From positions 2,928,922 to 2,992,921 of the forward strand of contig NC_135563.1 of NCBI RefSeq assembly GCF_964340395.1: a stretch of DNA of 64,000 nt. Direction: 5' to 3'. A program made the position numbers and the translations under genes. The first letter of the stretch is position 1; the number at the start of each line of letters is the position of its first letter. Shown here piece after piece: positions 47,315 to 60,759 of the stretch. The notes beneath the pieces are model-generated. The model was given only the letters and a program-made list of their open reading frames with translations, was not told where the DNA came from and ran no database searches. This stretch comes from Glandiceps talaboti. Taxonomy: Eukaryota > Hemichordata > Enteropneusta > Spengelidae.

Positions 47315-49544
47315 CACTTGTATTAGCTTACAAAACCTTACATCAGCTGTTGCCAGGCCAATATTGAGATGTCAGCAATCTACCACTAGCTAACCCAGTA
47401 AACATGAAGATTACATCTTCTTCAGAGTGTCTAAGAAATTTTTTTTTATACACTTTGCTGGTTCAAATTCACAAAGTAAAGATCAATTTAGAAACCAGTA
47501 CACCACTCTCTCCAGGGGAATATGTACACAAATGTTATTGTTACTGAAAAAGTACAGCCATTTACAGTTCCTTGTTGATGAAAGTGATCAACAGTGGTAA
47601 TGATAATCACAATTCATAACTTCTGAATACCATTCAGTTCTGCAAGACTGTTCTCATAAAATGCCAGCTAGTGTTTCTAAATAATTTTGTGAACAATGAT
47701 GCATGTAATATTTGACGGACTAAATGTATTCCAATGCCAGCATCACCTAAACTTGACAATTCTTAGGCTAGAGGCTCCAATATTTCTCTCTCTGTAGGGG
47801 TAATTTTCTTTCACAATTCATGCACCTAAGTGAAGGTAATGTGTCTTTTATGGATGTTGTCAATATATGTGTCCTAATGTTGCTTAGATTATGTAACATG
47901 ATACATGCTTTCTATGCTGTGACTGTTGAATTCAGAATATTACAGTACTGAAATTTGTGTTAGTTCATGGTTAAAAAAATAGTCATGCCATTTTTTGGAT
48001 ATTCATGTAAGTTTAGATATAAATATGGGTGAGATTTGAACGTATCTGGTTTTTACCAATAATTTGTCATCTATTTGATGAAAATAGAAGACAGTGTTAT
48101 CCTCACTTTCATAAAAAGCTGTCATGTGTTCTAGTTGTTTTTAATGTTAATAAATATTACTTTCTATTTGTCAAAATTTGCTGATGGTTGCTAATTTGTA
48201 TTTTGATTGATTGCTTGTGTGTTCATTGTCTGTATATCAACACAGACACATTATGGTTTTGTAAATGATCAACTTCTTCTCCAACAGAATTCAGTTGCAA
48301 TGAGCATACTCCATGTTTAATAGTTAGCAAAGTCTTACATCTTTTCATTACATTACTAGCTGAGACAGAAATAGTTCTCATTTATGTATACACTACAAAC
48401 ACATCAATCATGACAGAAAAGTGGAGATAAACTACCATGGTATTGATTGAGATGGTCTTGATTGTAAGTTTTATTCATTTCTATACAAACTGCTTGCCTT
48501 AAATTAACTTGAAGCAAAACTGAAATCTGAAAAAAAAGGAATAAAAATGGTCTTTGAATGATTGGATCAAATCAAGTCTTCTGTTTCTTGGTTTGTGTAC
48601 TTTGACTGTTGTAGCCTTTGCCTATTCAAGTTTTACTGCTTTCTCTCAGTTTGCAAGGCAGATTGGTGGTGAAGCATACAGAGACAGACAGACAGACAAC
48701 ACATACGCACACACACACACACACACACACACAATTACATGCATTGTTATGTTATGGTTGTTTGATCCATACCTCCAGTAATTGTAATAGGGGAAGCCAT
48801 CTTGGTTTCTCGCAGGGTGTATGTTTCAAGTTGTTTTCTTTTATAGTAACTATAGTTACACACATTTATAGTTTTCCAACCAAATCTCATATTAGGAGGG
48901 AACATTAGTTACATCAACGATTACCACTATTTACTGTTTCCATGGCAACGAATGTGACAACAAGATACCATAAATACCCATTGGAAGACATTGGAATGCA
49001 TTGTGACCATGTGACTTTGATGTAAAATATCTGAAAAGTTTGTACCGCGACCCCAATTTTTTTTTCCATTCAATTGATTGGCATGATTAGGTTTATCTTT
49101 CATCAAATTATTTCAAAAAGTTAAAACAGGGAAATAGCAAAAAGTTTTAAAAATATTTTTTTTTTCCAAAAAATGTCAAAAAGTTTTTCATTTTTGATTG
49201 TTAATCTTGAAATAAAACACAAATATTGCTATTATTTGACATGAATGTAAGCACCATATTATTAAGAAAGCAAAATGACCTGAAAAAATTATATTCATAG
49301 AAAAACTATATTGCCAGGGATTCATTTATTGACATATGCTTTTTTTGACCGAAACCAGAACAATGAAACTCTAGAGGGCGCCCTCCTTAAAAAAACTAGA
49401 CGGTGGACCCCCAATTTTTTTTCCAAAAATATAAATCTTCCATCATAATCTACCACTGGTACAAATTTGAAAGTGATCCGACGACTTTGCAAGTCGAGGT
49501 GCATTTCACCTTAAAGCAATATGGTCGCAACTTGTCAGTGATGT

Positions 49545-49549
<5 letters not shown>
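47315..49549. repeat. Unique AT-rich region with (CA)n
   Basis: No gene was recognised. A (CA) microsatellite is at 48703-48733, preceded by gacagacagaca. The ORFs at 48554-48908 span it and are not supported. Otherwise nothing notable was seen. Confidence 0.45.

Positions 49550-49619
<70 letters not shown>
49550..49619. repeat. (GT)n microsatellite
   Basis: About 35 perfect GT dinucleotides. The flanking ORFs on both strands are repeat artefacts. Confidence 0.97.
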
Positions 49620-49621
<2 letters not shown>

Positions 49622-49725
49622 GTCCATGGGTGTAAGTAAACGCAATAGATTACTTTGGTGAGATCACTTTTGACAAGTTTAGAAAGACACAAACTAAACT
49701 ACTATAGTAATTGTATATATTGTGA

Positions 49726-50150
49726 CATGACATATCAATGTCCATAGCTTAAGTTGATCTAGTCAATCTATGAATGGACATTGATATGATTACACACACA
49801 ATACAGTGTATGGATACATCACATACAACTTTTGATTCAGTGTGTACTCCATGTGCATGTGGTAAAGACTCAGTGTTGACACTATCCTCAGTACAACATG
49901 GCTAGTGATGTTACCCCAGGCTGTAGAAACTGATTACTCCCTTAACTTGATCTAGTCAATCTATGAATGGACATCGATATGACTATATACACAATACAAT
50001 GTATGTATCAATCACATACAACTTTTGATTCAGTGTGGACTTCAAGTATACATGGTACAGACACTTGAGTTGACACTATCATCATTACAATGTGGTTTCA
50101 TCTCTAAGACAACACTATCATGTATAATGTGTATACATGTATATGGAATA
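49726..50150. repeat. Two copies of a palindrome-bearing repeat
   Basis: Copy 1 (49726-49935) has arms catatcaatgtccat and atggacattgatatg around agcttaagttgatctagtca, then acatacaacttttgattcag. Copy 2 (49936-50150) repeats the order from cttgatctagtcaatctatg through cacatacaacttttgattca, but lacks the left arm. The same block is inverted at 10974-11100. It is dispersed and non-coding. Confidence 0.65.
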
Positions 50151-50627
50151 AACTACAACAAAAATGGTTTTTGTTTGTGCCCACCTTAACCTTGTCAAAT
50201 GTATGGGTGCTACACTTGTAATATAGTCACTGTAACATCTTTTCGGTCCCCAAAGAGCACCAGCTATTATATTGGGTGCCATGTGTGTGTCCCATCAATG
50301 AGTTCACCCTCATAACTCTATCTGGTATGCACCAATTGAGTTCAATCAAACTTGACACAAAGGTATTATACTATGTGAATCACATGCACATCACTTTGTT
50401 TTGCAACATTATGGCTGCATGGTGACTAAATATATGTAAAAGTTTATAATATGCATCATAACCTTTATTAGACTGCTTTCACAAAAAACTTGGGGGGGGG
50501 GAGATTTTTTGTCAAACTCTCAAGTACCCCCCTCTGCCGGGATCAAAGAAATTGAAGTACCCCCCCCCCTCCCACTTTAAATAGCAGATCAATATTTATA
50601 CAATACATACATACATACATACATACA

Positions 50628-50661
<34 letters not shown>

Positions 50662-51258
50662 CCGGTATGTACTGATCACATTACCAAACAAGTACCCTGC
50701 CTGTAAAACAATGTCTACCAAGACATTTTTTTTTTGGGGGGGGGGGGGCAAAAATTTAAATAATGCGTTTTAGTGTTTCTGTCCCTCAAGTGTTTTTGAA
50801 GTATCATGTCTTTAGATATTCACGTTTGAAAATATTTTGTCATTATTTTAAAACTATTTCTTTATTTTTGAGGATACATGGACTTCAAGGTTCCTAGTTT
50901 TTATCTGAAGACAAAAACCTCTCTAATACACCTAAAAGAAAATTACTGCCATTACCAATTACATGATCAGCTGTCCAACTGAGTCATTGATTTCTGTTCA
51001 ATAGTGTATTATTTCCTTGATGTGTAGCAGTTAAATGTCTTCTTAATTACAGTTACAAATGTGGATGCACATGCTATTCAAAAACAGTTTTGCATTGGAA
51101 TGTACTAGTTCAGTCCCGTAATTGTACAGTAAAAACGGACGGAATGACATTAAATAACACTATAAAATGCAGTCTTGTATCTTGCTCTTATTTGATTTAG
51201 TTGAATTATACTGTCAAGAGAAAGTGAAAGTATAGCTCAAATAAGCCAAGGGACACTT
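50151..51258. repeat. Intergenic, G/C tracts and (ATAC)n
   Basis: No gene was recognised. A G-run followed by C-runs lies at 50491-50575 and resembles the internal part of the G-tract elements. A (CATA) microsatellite of about 14 copies lies at 50601-50655, and another G-tract at 50730-50750. Confidence 0.5.
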
Positions 51259-51590
51259 TTAAGTCACAGAATATTGTATCAAGTGGGGTATATTGGTATT
51301 GATATTTACATAGTGCTTGCAGTATGTCTTCTTTCGATGATTTTTGCAAAACCCTGAAGTGTGTTCATTTACATTTTTGACTTCCATGTGGTAGCTCTCC
51401 AGATCTTGTGTATATGAAAATGTCATTTCTATGTTTCTACTATCACTGTTATCATGATCATCATCAGAACCAATCTCTCCTTCAACTACATCTGAGTTTG
51501 AACTATGTGTATCATCATTCTCACTGTCATTATCACTGTCTTCAAATGACACATAGCACTCACTATCTTTAATATTGATAATAATGGCAT
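51259..51590 (-). CDS. Acidic ORF fragment, unknown
   Basis: The - strand frame is open from a stop near 51590 to TGA-type termination at 51259 and lacks an ATG near its start, so it is probably an exon or relic. It is highly acidic (FEDSDNDSENDDTHSS, GEIGSDDDHDNSDS) and ends with a Cys/His-containing tail (GFCKNHRKKTYCKHYV). Its acidic linker recalls the ORF in the TIR element at 40392, but no homology can be claimed. Not recognised. Confidence 0.22.
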
Positions 51591-51849
51591 CTTACAGCTT
51601 CAACTTTATTTCTTGCACATTCATGCTACAGTTGCAAATTCATATTTGCAAAGGTACTTGTTAAGCTCTTTCAATTTATTTTAATTTGGCAATGCCACCA
51701 TTTTTCACAAGCTCACCCCAGTCATAATTATCAAAACAATTTCAACACACTCTCGCCTTTCCTCTATTCTTTTTCTTTCCCCCATTGAAGCAAGTGTTTT
51801 CTGTTGTTCTAAATGAGTGACATTTACGTGATGCACACTGATCGGAAAA

Positions 51850-51975
51850 CAAGACATGCTTGAACAGGTCCCCCCCCCCCCGTACATGACGTCATCTTGA
51901 AAATGACAACATAAACTGCCAGTTCCTTAAAACCCAATCATGACGGGAAGTATGTCATTCTCAATGACTTGTTTC
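51850..51975 (+). mobile_element. Fragment of the 151-bp-core dispersed element
   Basis: The core phrase acatgcttgaacaggtc, a C-run, then aactgccagttccttaaaac ccaatcatgacgggaagtat gtcattctcaatgacttgttt. These match the tails of the copies at 1-555 and 38150-38290. It is the third tail copy and has only a few bases of core. Confidence 0.65.
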
Positions 51976-52146
51976 TATGGCTCTGACTTCACTGCTTATT
52001 TGTTTCTAAGTGTCTTTAAAAGCCCCATTATATTTGTCTGGAATGAACGAACCATGTCTCTGTCATCGGCTGCAATTACTCATCTTTTAAAAATCATCGA
52101 AATTATTCGGTCACAAAGAAAGCTAAAACGTGTGCCATGGTTGTAC

Positions 52147-52317
52147 AATGGGAGACCAAAGTGCTGAATTGGAGACTAAATTGAAGTTCATAGTAAAAGC
52201 AGGAAGCATGCCGACTAAATTCGAAAGTCAAATACGGAATATTTACAATTTGTCTGTAGAAAATTATCGATTACTGTACCATGATCAAGCTAAAGGCAAT
52301 GCATTCATGTTCTTTTA
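52147..52317 (+). CDS. Small unassigned ORF
   Basis: ATG at 52147 opens 56 codons beginning MGDQSAELETKLKFIVKAGS, ending NAFMFF before TAA. Composition is protein-like (charged, helical). The frame is open a few codons further upstream, and no domain is recognised. No supporting splice sites or polyadenylation signal were identified. Confidence 0.22.
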
Positions 52318-53655
52318 AAGTATTTGTGAAAGTTGTGACGTAACTGTGACTCTCGCCTGTCAGCTTATTCCGCGCGGCATTCAAGTCTAATGGCTTTTAT
52401 TAACGATAATTGATACATTAAATAATCACGTACAATTGGTGATGTATCGTCAACTATTTGTCTAAAAGCTCCACAGTGCTAGTGATGGATTCATTTAGAT
52501 TATATTTGTTGTGAATTGGGATAGATTAGGATTTCATTTAATGAATAAATGCATTTCTGTTTGTTGAGAATTACCACTAATACTAGTCATGTGCATGCGA
52601 TCACATATCACCGCTGAAGACAACAGTGATACATTCACAAAATGTATGTAATCTTTAGATGTAATGATCGATACTATTAACTGCGTCTATGTTTGATCAA
52701 CTCAAAAGAAATTAATGCAGTAAGTATATAAGTAGTTATTGTTATTATCCATTTATATCATTATATGGTATCCCTGTGTAACATAACAATCACCCCAAAT
52801 AAGAACACGTAAATACGATACTATACTCAGACTTGTCGACGAGTGTCACGTACATGTAGTTACCGACCGGTCTCGAGCTCAGCATTCTCTTGCGAGGTTC
52901 CATTATTTTGTTGTTTTCTTCGAAGGCAAAGTGAATTTAGTTCCCAAAGTACGCAGTGGATCTAATCATCACCACGGTGCACTACCTGTTGATCATGCGA
53001 CAGTGGACGGCTATAGGCAGTAATTCATGGTAAACACATTTCAATTTGTTGTCTTAAAGAAATAGATACAACAGCCTATTTTGTGTTATATCAAATATCG
53101 TTATAACTAAACTAATGAAAATCTCTTCTCATATCAATTTCGTTCTTTGTACATAAATCCATTCAATTGTGTGTTGATGCTGTTGATTTAATAGTTGCAC
53201 ACAATGTCTCTGTGCTGTCTAGGAATGCTTTAATAATTATCTTTCTATAAAAACGACATTTTGTTTTCAGAATCTGTAAAAATTATGGTTTTAGTTTCAA
53301 AATTACTTTATGGCTTATCTAATAATGTTTGTTGATGAAATCTTCCATAGCTTATTATTCTGTCAGTCGATTATATCGGTTTGATTTATTATTAAGATGT
53401 TCATTTGAAGAAATGGTGACAGTGAACGTTTTACCTACAGCAATCGACATTGCTTGAAGCAATGGTGACAGTGAACGTTTTACCTACAGCAATCGACATT
53501 GCTTGATTGCTTTAACGAACTGAATGTGGACATCATTGGTTTTATGTATCAAATTTACTTACACTACTCTAAGAAAATGGCCGACTGTGTAGGTTTGATT
53601 TCTTGACATTTAACCTCTTTTTAATAATTAAAGGTAAATTGCATCGAACGAAGAT
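52318..53655 (+). promoter_or_regulatory. Upstream region of the EGF/CUB gene
   Basis: No coding sequence was recognised. It presumably holds the promoter and 5' UTR of the gene starting at 53656. A possible non-coding 5' exon is suggested by cagtaattcatg/gtaaac near 53030, but this is unproven. A tandem duplication of about 49 bp (atggtgacagtgaacgtttt acctacagcaatcgacattg) lies at 53413-53509. Confidence 0.35.
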
Positions 53656-53749
53656 ATGGAGAAGCAAGCCCACTGGCCTAAATGTTTCTTATTGACTGTT
53701 GCTATCTTTCACATCGTATTTGAAACGGGTGGACAAGACGAACTTGAAG
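53656..53749 (+). CDS. EGF/CUB mosaic gene, exon 1 (signal peptide)
   Basis: Start ATG at 53656 (context gatATGg). It encodes 31 residues plus one base. There is a short charged start, MEKQAHWPK, a hydrophobic core CFLLTVAIFHIVF, then ETGGQDELE; this is a standard signal peptide with likely cleavage near the GG/QD. Donor gtatga. Phase 1, which fits the following EGF exon. The product is therefore secreted or a type I membrane protein. Confidence 0.72.
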
Positions 53750-55684
53750 GTATGAAACCAGACGTAATTACAATTTGTAAATAATGAATATATCAATTTT
53801 TCACACTAACAGTACCAAGTCTTATATACATTATTCAGCCAATGGTTTTTTTTCTGTATATCAAACCTTCTTATGTAATGATTATTTTCATCGATCTTGA
53901 TTAGGTTGAGCATGCTAGCACCGACGTATGGTGTACAAAATAAATCTTGTATTTTCTGTTCGAACGTGTATAATTTAGCTTGCACGCGGAATGGTAGCAT
54001 CATAGTGTTTTCTCACTCAGCCTTACTACTACAGGTATAACAACAATTTGACATGCCTTCAAAGATCATTTCCGTGAGTGCATTTATAACAGGGACGTGT
54101 TGTTGTGAAAGGCATGTCAATGAATTGTGGACGCTAAGAGCATTCTAACAACCACGAACTAGACTCACATACATAAGTAATATGTGCCATATTATTGAAA
54201 ATCGAATTGTTTCGATATCTCCTGACAGAAGTTGCAGACTAAAGCATGACCCCCCCCCCCCCATTAACAGTTTAATTTGCTACAATATTGAAGAATATTA
54301 CACAGAAAAGGATCAACGTATTGTTTAATCATTTTTGTTTTTGTATCATGAGAAAGAAATGGTTTGTCAGGGATGAAGTCGTACCGCCGCGTCTACCACA
54401 ATTGCGTTGACATAGCAGTTCTGCAGAATAACCATAACATTTCTACGTATAAATTGTACTTTTGTAAATGTTCATATTAAGTAAATCTATTCTTCAGGTT
54501 TCCACGCAGAGCAAACTTCTAAACATTTTCGAAGGTACTGTGACCTTCCATAACATACACCAACATTAATCTTTCCACTCAGACTACTGCTCTCTTTAAC
54601 CAACTTAATATTCTTGACATCTACAAACTTTGTAAATTTCAAACAGGCATGTTCATCTTCGACCTCAATAGTCAATAACAGCATACACACTACTATATTT
54701 ACATTAGACATGAGTTATAATTTGGTGAAATTGGAACAAAATCCATGGTCAGCAGCTGCAGCCAACTGAACTGTTTCTTTCATGCAGTTACTGTTTATAT
54801 CATTAACTAAATAAAGAGTCCACACTGTGTGTACTGTGTGATGTTTGTGTGTTATTTTTTTGTGTGTCAATCTCAACATGAAACCTTGCGATCAGGCTCA
54901 CTCATCTTGATACATCGTTTAACAGTTTGGGCAAGCTTCTCCGAAAAGAACTGTAAAGCTGTGCACATGACAAATGACGATACACAATAGACATATATTT
55001 AAGAACATCTTAATGCAGTGTCTTCTGAAGGAATAACATTTATCTTATGTCCCTTCAATGTGCCTCTCTAATTTTATTTATGTATATGCTTTTTCTCTTA
55101 GACTATTCTTATTTAATTCTTTTGTTGTTGCTAGATCCAGATAGCTTCCATTTATTTATGTAATATAATAATAATACATTATTTCCCAGATTCAAAAGGC
55201 ATAATAATTAGATACGAATACATAAGAACATCGTCACATCAAATCTTTGCTCGAATCTAAATTATCTGACATAAAATTGTGGAAAGTTACGAATATCAGA
55301 AAGTTATGTTCTGTCATCCATACAGTTGCTTTAAAACTGTATATATGTTTGATTGTTAAGGCTCAGGTCATCATTTAACCAAACTAATATTTTTACCTCT
55401 CATATCACATGTACCTGATATAATCAGAACATACATGTAAAACTATAAACTAATTTTGACAGCTATATAGATGCTCGAATTCGTTTTTATTCAAATCCTT
55501 CCATCGGTGTTTCCCCCACGTCTCTCAACTGCTTTCAATACAGTAACAGGTATGTGCCTTCAAGTTACTTCAAACAAACTATGAACCTATCAACAACAAC
55601 ATATAAAAACACGAATATTCGTGCTTTGTTTTTCCTATTTAACATGGATTTTCCTCCCCTTTTACCCACATTACACGAGAATAG
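53750..55684 (+). other. Intron 1 of EGF/CUB gene
   Basis: 1.9 kb, with no recognisable exon. A C-run occurs at 54250-54262. The - strand ORFs at 53806-54003 and 54487-54711 show no domain. It ends in a strong pyrimidine tract (ttttcctccccttttaccca) and agaatag. Confidence 0.5.
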
Positions 55685-55795
55685 AAAACCCATGTTGGAG
55701 TTATCCCTGTTTGAACAGCGGTACGTGTATAGAAGTTGATGGGGGATATATGTGTTATTGCCCAGACGAATTTACAGGCGATCGGTGTCACATCG
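55685..55795 (+). CDS. EGF/CUB mosaic gene, exon 2 (EGF domain 1)
   Basis: 111 nt, phase 1 on both sides, encoding exactly one EGF-like domain: NPCWSYPCLNSGTC, then a GGYMCYCPDEFTGDRC tail. All six cysteines are present in the order C-C-C-C-x-C-C. The GYxCxCxxxFTGxxC pattern is diagnostic. There is no calcium-binding DxxE motif at the start. Donor gttagt. Confidence 0.85.
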
Positions 55796-56260
55796 GTTAG
55801 TGCCAATCTTTAACAACTTGTCAGATTTATTTGGAAGACGGCATTAGATAGTAGGTGTAATTCACTATGACATTGTGGATGAGATAATTTTGACTAAAAC
55901 ACCATTATTTTATGTATCAGAATATGTGTATTGTTGTGGTACTAGTGTTCATGTGTATAGGATCCAAACTACAGAACTCCTGTGAAATACACGTCCATGC
56001 ATTATAATGTAGAACAGATGTATTACAAATGCCCTTTTTCACTACATTTTTATTATTCTTATCATTATTAAACATGCCTTTACACATGTGTGTCAATTGT
56101 GTTATAGTTTCTATAAAGATTGTGTAATAACATTTATTCACATTGTCGTTTAGAAGACACGCTATATCCATCCTGGGCTTTCTTCGTCACTATCATTATT
56201 TTTATTACTAAGTCATTGTTTCGTCGTCAACGCTTATTAAGTTTTAATATTCATTTACAG

Positions 56261-56374
56261 GTGTCACTGAGACAAACTGTTTTAGCAATCCATGTCAGAA
56301 TAGTGGTATTTGTCATCCCAGTGGTATGTTTTGCATATGTCCACCAAAACATTACGGATTATTATGCGAACTAG
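56261..56374 (+). CDS. EGF/CUB mosaic gene, exon 3 (EGF domain 2)
   Basis: 114 nt, phase 1-1. It follows atattcatttacag and precedes gttagt. It encodes a second EGF domain with TNCFSNPCQNSGICHPSG, then MFCICPPKHYGLLCEL: six cysteines, and the classical NPC..SG.C. Tandem symmetric EGF exons point to exon shuffling or duplication. Confidence 0.88.
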   Translation: MSLRQTVLAIHVRIVVFVIPVVCFAYVHQNITDYYAN

Positions 56375-56411
56375 GTTAGTGCAGACGAAATCATACGTCG
56401 GTCGATCAGTA

Positions 56412-56454
56412 AAGACAGACAGACGGACGGACGGACGGACGGACGGACGGACGG

Positions 56455-56512
<58 letters not shown>

Positions 56513-56608
56513 GCGAGGAGAGAGAAAGACGGCGGGAGAGGGGTAGGACTCACTGACTGACAGACTGACCGACCGACTGATTGATTTATTGTTTGTTTGT
56601 TTTTGTTT

Positions 56609-56679
<71 letters not shown>

Positions 56680-57340
56680 TTTGTTTGTTTGTTTGTTTGT
56701 TTGTTTGTTTGTTTGTTTGTTTGCTTGCTTGTTTATTTGAATAATGCTTTCGTAAGTAAATTTATCTACAGTAAGCATTTTGGCGAATGATCAGGTTGGT
56801 TGATGAGTTGTGTGATTAATACTTTAGTGAGCGAGAATGTAGTCTGTCTGTTTGTCTGTCTGTATGTATGTATGTATGTATGTATGTATGTATGTATGTA
56901 TGTATGTATGTATGTATGTACGTACGTACGTACGTACGTCTGTGTTTGTGTGTATTTCTTTGTGTACATGTTTTTCGTAAAGTTTTACTAAGATCTAGAA
57001 TAACCATCCCAATATTATACTGTGGTCTGTTAAGATCTAGAATAATCATCCCAATATAATATATTGTGGTCTGTTAAGATCTAGAATAACCATCCCAATA
57101 TATACTGTGGTCTGTTAAGACCTAGCATAAACATCCCAATATATACTGTGGTCTGTTAAGATCTAGAATAACCTTCCACTTAGTATTGTATTGTATTGTA
57201 TTGTATTGTATTGTATTGTATTGCATTGTATTGCATTGCATGGCATTGCATTGCATTGCATTGCATTGCATTGCATTGTATTGTATTGTATTGTATTGTA
57301 TTGTATTGTATTGTATTGTATTGTATTGTATTGTATGAAA
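56412..57340. repeat. Chain of microsatellites in intron 3
   Basis: Consecutive simple repeats: (GGAC)n/(GACA)n at 56412-56510, (TTTA)n at 56610-56681, (GTTT)n at 56682-56732, and (TATG)n then (TACG)n at 56862-56939. A 42-bp unit containing agatctagaataaccatccc follows in about five copies (56988-57172). Last is (TTGTA)n with an inner TTGCA block at 57184-57336. All ORFs across these are artefacts. Confidence 0.93.
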
Positions 57341-57377
57341 AATACTTACAGGTCATACTATAATCAATATTATTCAG

Positions 57378-57506
57378 CTGAGGATAATTGTACCCAAGTC
57401 GAGGAAGATTTCCCTGGGACAATTAGTAATCTATTTGAAGAAGATGTTTATGGGGAAGAGAACACAGGGTCGTGGTATAAATGCTGGAATATACAAATTC
57501 CACAAG
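57378..57506 (+). CDS. EGF/CUB mosaic gene, exon 4 (CUB 1, start)
   Basis: 129 nt, phase 1-1. Acceptor tattattcag was chosen because it keeps phase 1; an upstream AG (acttacag) would break the frame. It encodes AEDNCTQVEEDFPGTISN and WYKCWNIQIPQG, the first strand and the C-x-W-x-I-x-x-P-x-G core of a CUB domain. Donor gtaagt is strong. The CUB continues in exons 5 and 6. Confidence 0.78.
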
Positions 57507-57715
57507 GTAAGTGTCTGGCTTTGCTCTTGTCATAAATTTCTGTCTCTCTGTCTGTCTGTCTGTCTGTCTGTCTGCAGACACGATACGCGGTATCTCAAAA
57601 ACCACAGGAATGATTGATCATAAAGTGTGGTGTACACACTTGTCACAGTTACCATGTAAATTTAATAAATTTGGGCAAAATATATGTAGCGTATTTTTGG
57701 TCAACATTTTGATTA

Positions 57716-57718
57716 TGA

Positions 57719-57763
<45 letters not shown>
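57716..57763. repeat. (GTT)n microsatellite
   Basis: About 15 copies of a GTT trinucleotide in intron 4, following a short (CTGT)n at 57546-57573. Confidence 0.95.
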
Positions 57764-57764
<1 letters not shown>

Positions 57765-57881
57765 AAGATTATTATATATAAAAGTTTACTCATATTGTCA
57801 GAAAGTATACGATTACGTTGAAAAGTGATGCATATCAATTTGCCTTGTTAATTTGCTACTTTTGACATTTTTTATCACCAG

Positions 57882-58048
57882 GAAAAAGAGCAAGTCTGGA
57901 ATTCGAAGTCGTAGAGATGAAAAACGAGTGTGACGTTCTTGGTAATTTGACTTTTTGCAGCACTGAATCGCTCGAAATCAATTACGTTACGTCAGCTATC
58001 ACTCGTAACAATGTGTTCAAATGGTGTGACCGTCGACTGCCACCAACG
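57882..58048 (+). CDS. EGF/CUB mosaic gene, exon 5 (CUB 1, middle)
   Basis: 167 nt between tttatcaccag and gtaatt; it enters in phase 1 and leaves in phase 0. It encodes KRASLEFEVVEMKNECDV and a following Cys/Trp-rich stretch ending KWCDRRLPP. The L.F......C pattern and the C..RLPP segment are the second Cys pair region of a CUB domain. Confidence 0.75.
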
Positions 58049-58119
58049 GTAATTTTAGCAACTTTACATTACTTATCTCTATATACGTGTAGATATTCTC
58101 CAATGTTTCACCACAGTCT

Positions 58120-58386
58120 ATTGAAGTGGCCATATTGATCATCAACATTAGAGTCTTCATTTTGGATTTCTAATTAATAAAACAACTCTATGATGTTTTG
58201 CTAATTAAAAAAAGAGAGTAAAATTAAACAAAATATATCAAGTCCTTATGTTATTTATATTCAATAGAGTGTAAAAGATAATTAATTTTAAAATGCTGTT
58301 TTTTAATTTGGAAACTTGGTAAAATAGTTATAACCATTAAAAATCCGAAATCAATACCTACTTGTCATCCATATGAGCACTCTATA
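58120..58386. mobile_element. MITE, second copy, in intron 5
   Basis: The left end ttgaagtggccatattgatc ... attttggatttctaattaat is matched inverted by attaaaaatccgaaatcaat ... tgtcatccatatgagcactc. Both ends align with the element at 9318-9650. It is non-coding and about 267 bp. Confidence 0.6.
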
Positions 58387-59242
<856 letters not shown>

Positions 59243-59366
59243 GTGTTAGTTTCTGAAGGTAGCAACGTTGTAATACAATTCCGTAGTACTAATTTGGACA
59301 ACCCAACTGATTTTGATGATAATGGTGATGTCCGAGGTGGTTTTCAATTAAGCTATGATATAATCG
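59243..59366 (+). CDS. EGF/CUB mosaic gene, exon 6 (CUB 1, end)
   Basis: 124 nt, enters in phase 0 and leaves in phase 1 (donor gtaagt). It encodes VLVSEGSNVVIQFRSTN and ends RGGFQLSYDII. The F.S......GF.l.Y pattern is the last strands of a CUB domain. Together exons 4-6 give a CUB of about 135 residues, longer than the usual ~110. Confidence 0.82.
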
Positions 59367-60127
<761 letters not shown>

Positions 60128-60469
60128 ACGATTTATCAAGCCCATGTAGAAGATCACATGGTTATCACGTAGACTTGCCAATACGTCAACAAACGTTTGG
60201 ACAGAACGACAGCGAAATGTCTTTGTACATCGATACTAATTTACGATTCCCATGTAACGGAAGTGTAGTGACTTGGGCAATCAGGACGGCAGCCATGTTG
60301 GATCCCTTGGCTGAATTCACTATTGGAATATTTCGAGCATTGTCAACGACACAGTTCGAGATCGTTGGTAAAACAAGGATTAGAAATTCACAGCTGCTAC
60401 CAGACACAGTCAATTCTGTACTGCTTTTAGAAGATAAAGTTTTGAATTTCCAGGAAGGAGATTACATAG
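60128..60469 (+). CDS. EGF/CUB mosaic gene, exon 7 (unnamed beta domain)
   Basis: 342 nt, phase 1-1, flanked by ttcttatag and gtaatg. The 114 residues are not CUB or EGF. Key segments are LRFPCNGSVVTWAIRTA, EFTIGIFRA, FEIVGKTRI and FQEGDYIG. The order F-C-x-G-x-(V/I)-x-x-W ... (I/V)(F/W)R ... L/I-V-G ... GD-x-IG is one I have seen in many invertebrate extracellular proteins as an all-beta module, but I cannot attach a family name. It probably ends in exon 8. No catalytic residues are apparent. Confidence 0.78.
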
Positions 60470-60759
60470 GTAATGTGACAGTATTTCATACCTAGTGTTT
60501 TAATCAAATTCTGCTTGATATTCGGCCAATCAAACCTGTCGTATATGATATGTGTACATTGTTTTATTGGTTGAATTTGTTGCATGTAAATGAGCTCTTA
60601 CATACTTAATGAGTAGTGGATGAATTTCGTTAGACTTGAAACAATACCGATCGAATAAGTGTTGGTTCGTGTCACCTGGGATGACTTTAAACAGTGAAAC
60701 GTTTTCCTTGAAACTATGAATGTTAGTTATTTTCGTATTCTTTATATTTCTATAAACAG

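Noticed and set aside
57180-57422. ORFs over the (TTGTA)n tract
   Set aside because: Simple-repeat translation; only the true exon from 57378 on the + strand is supported by frame and splice phase.
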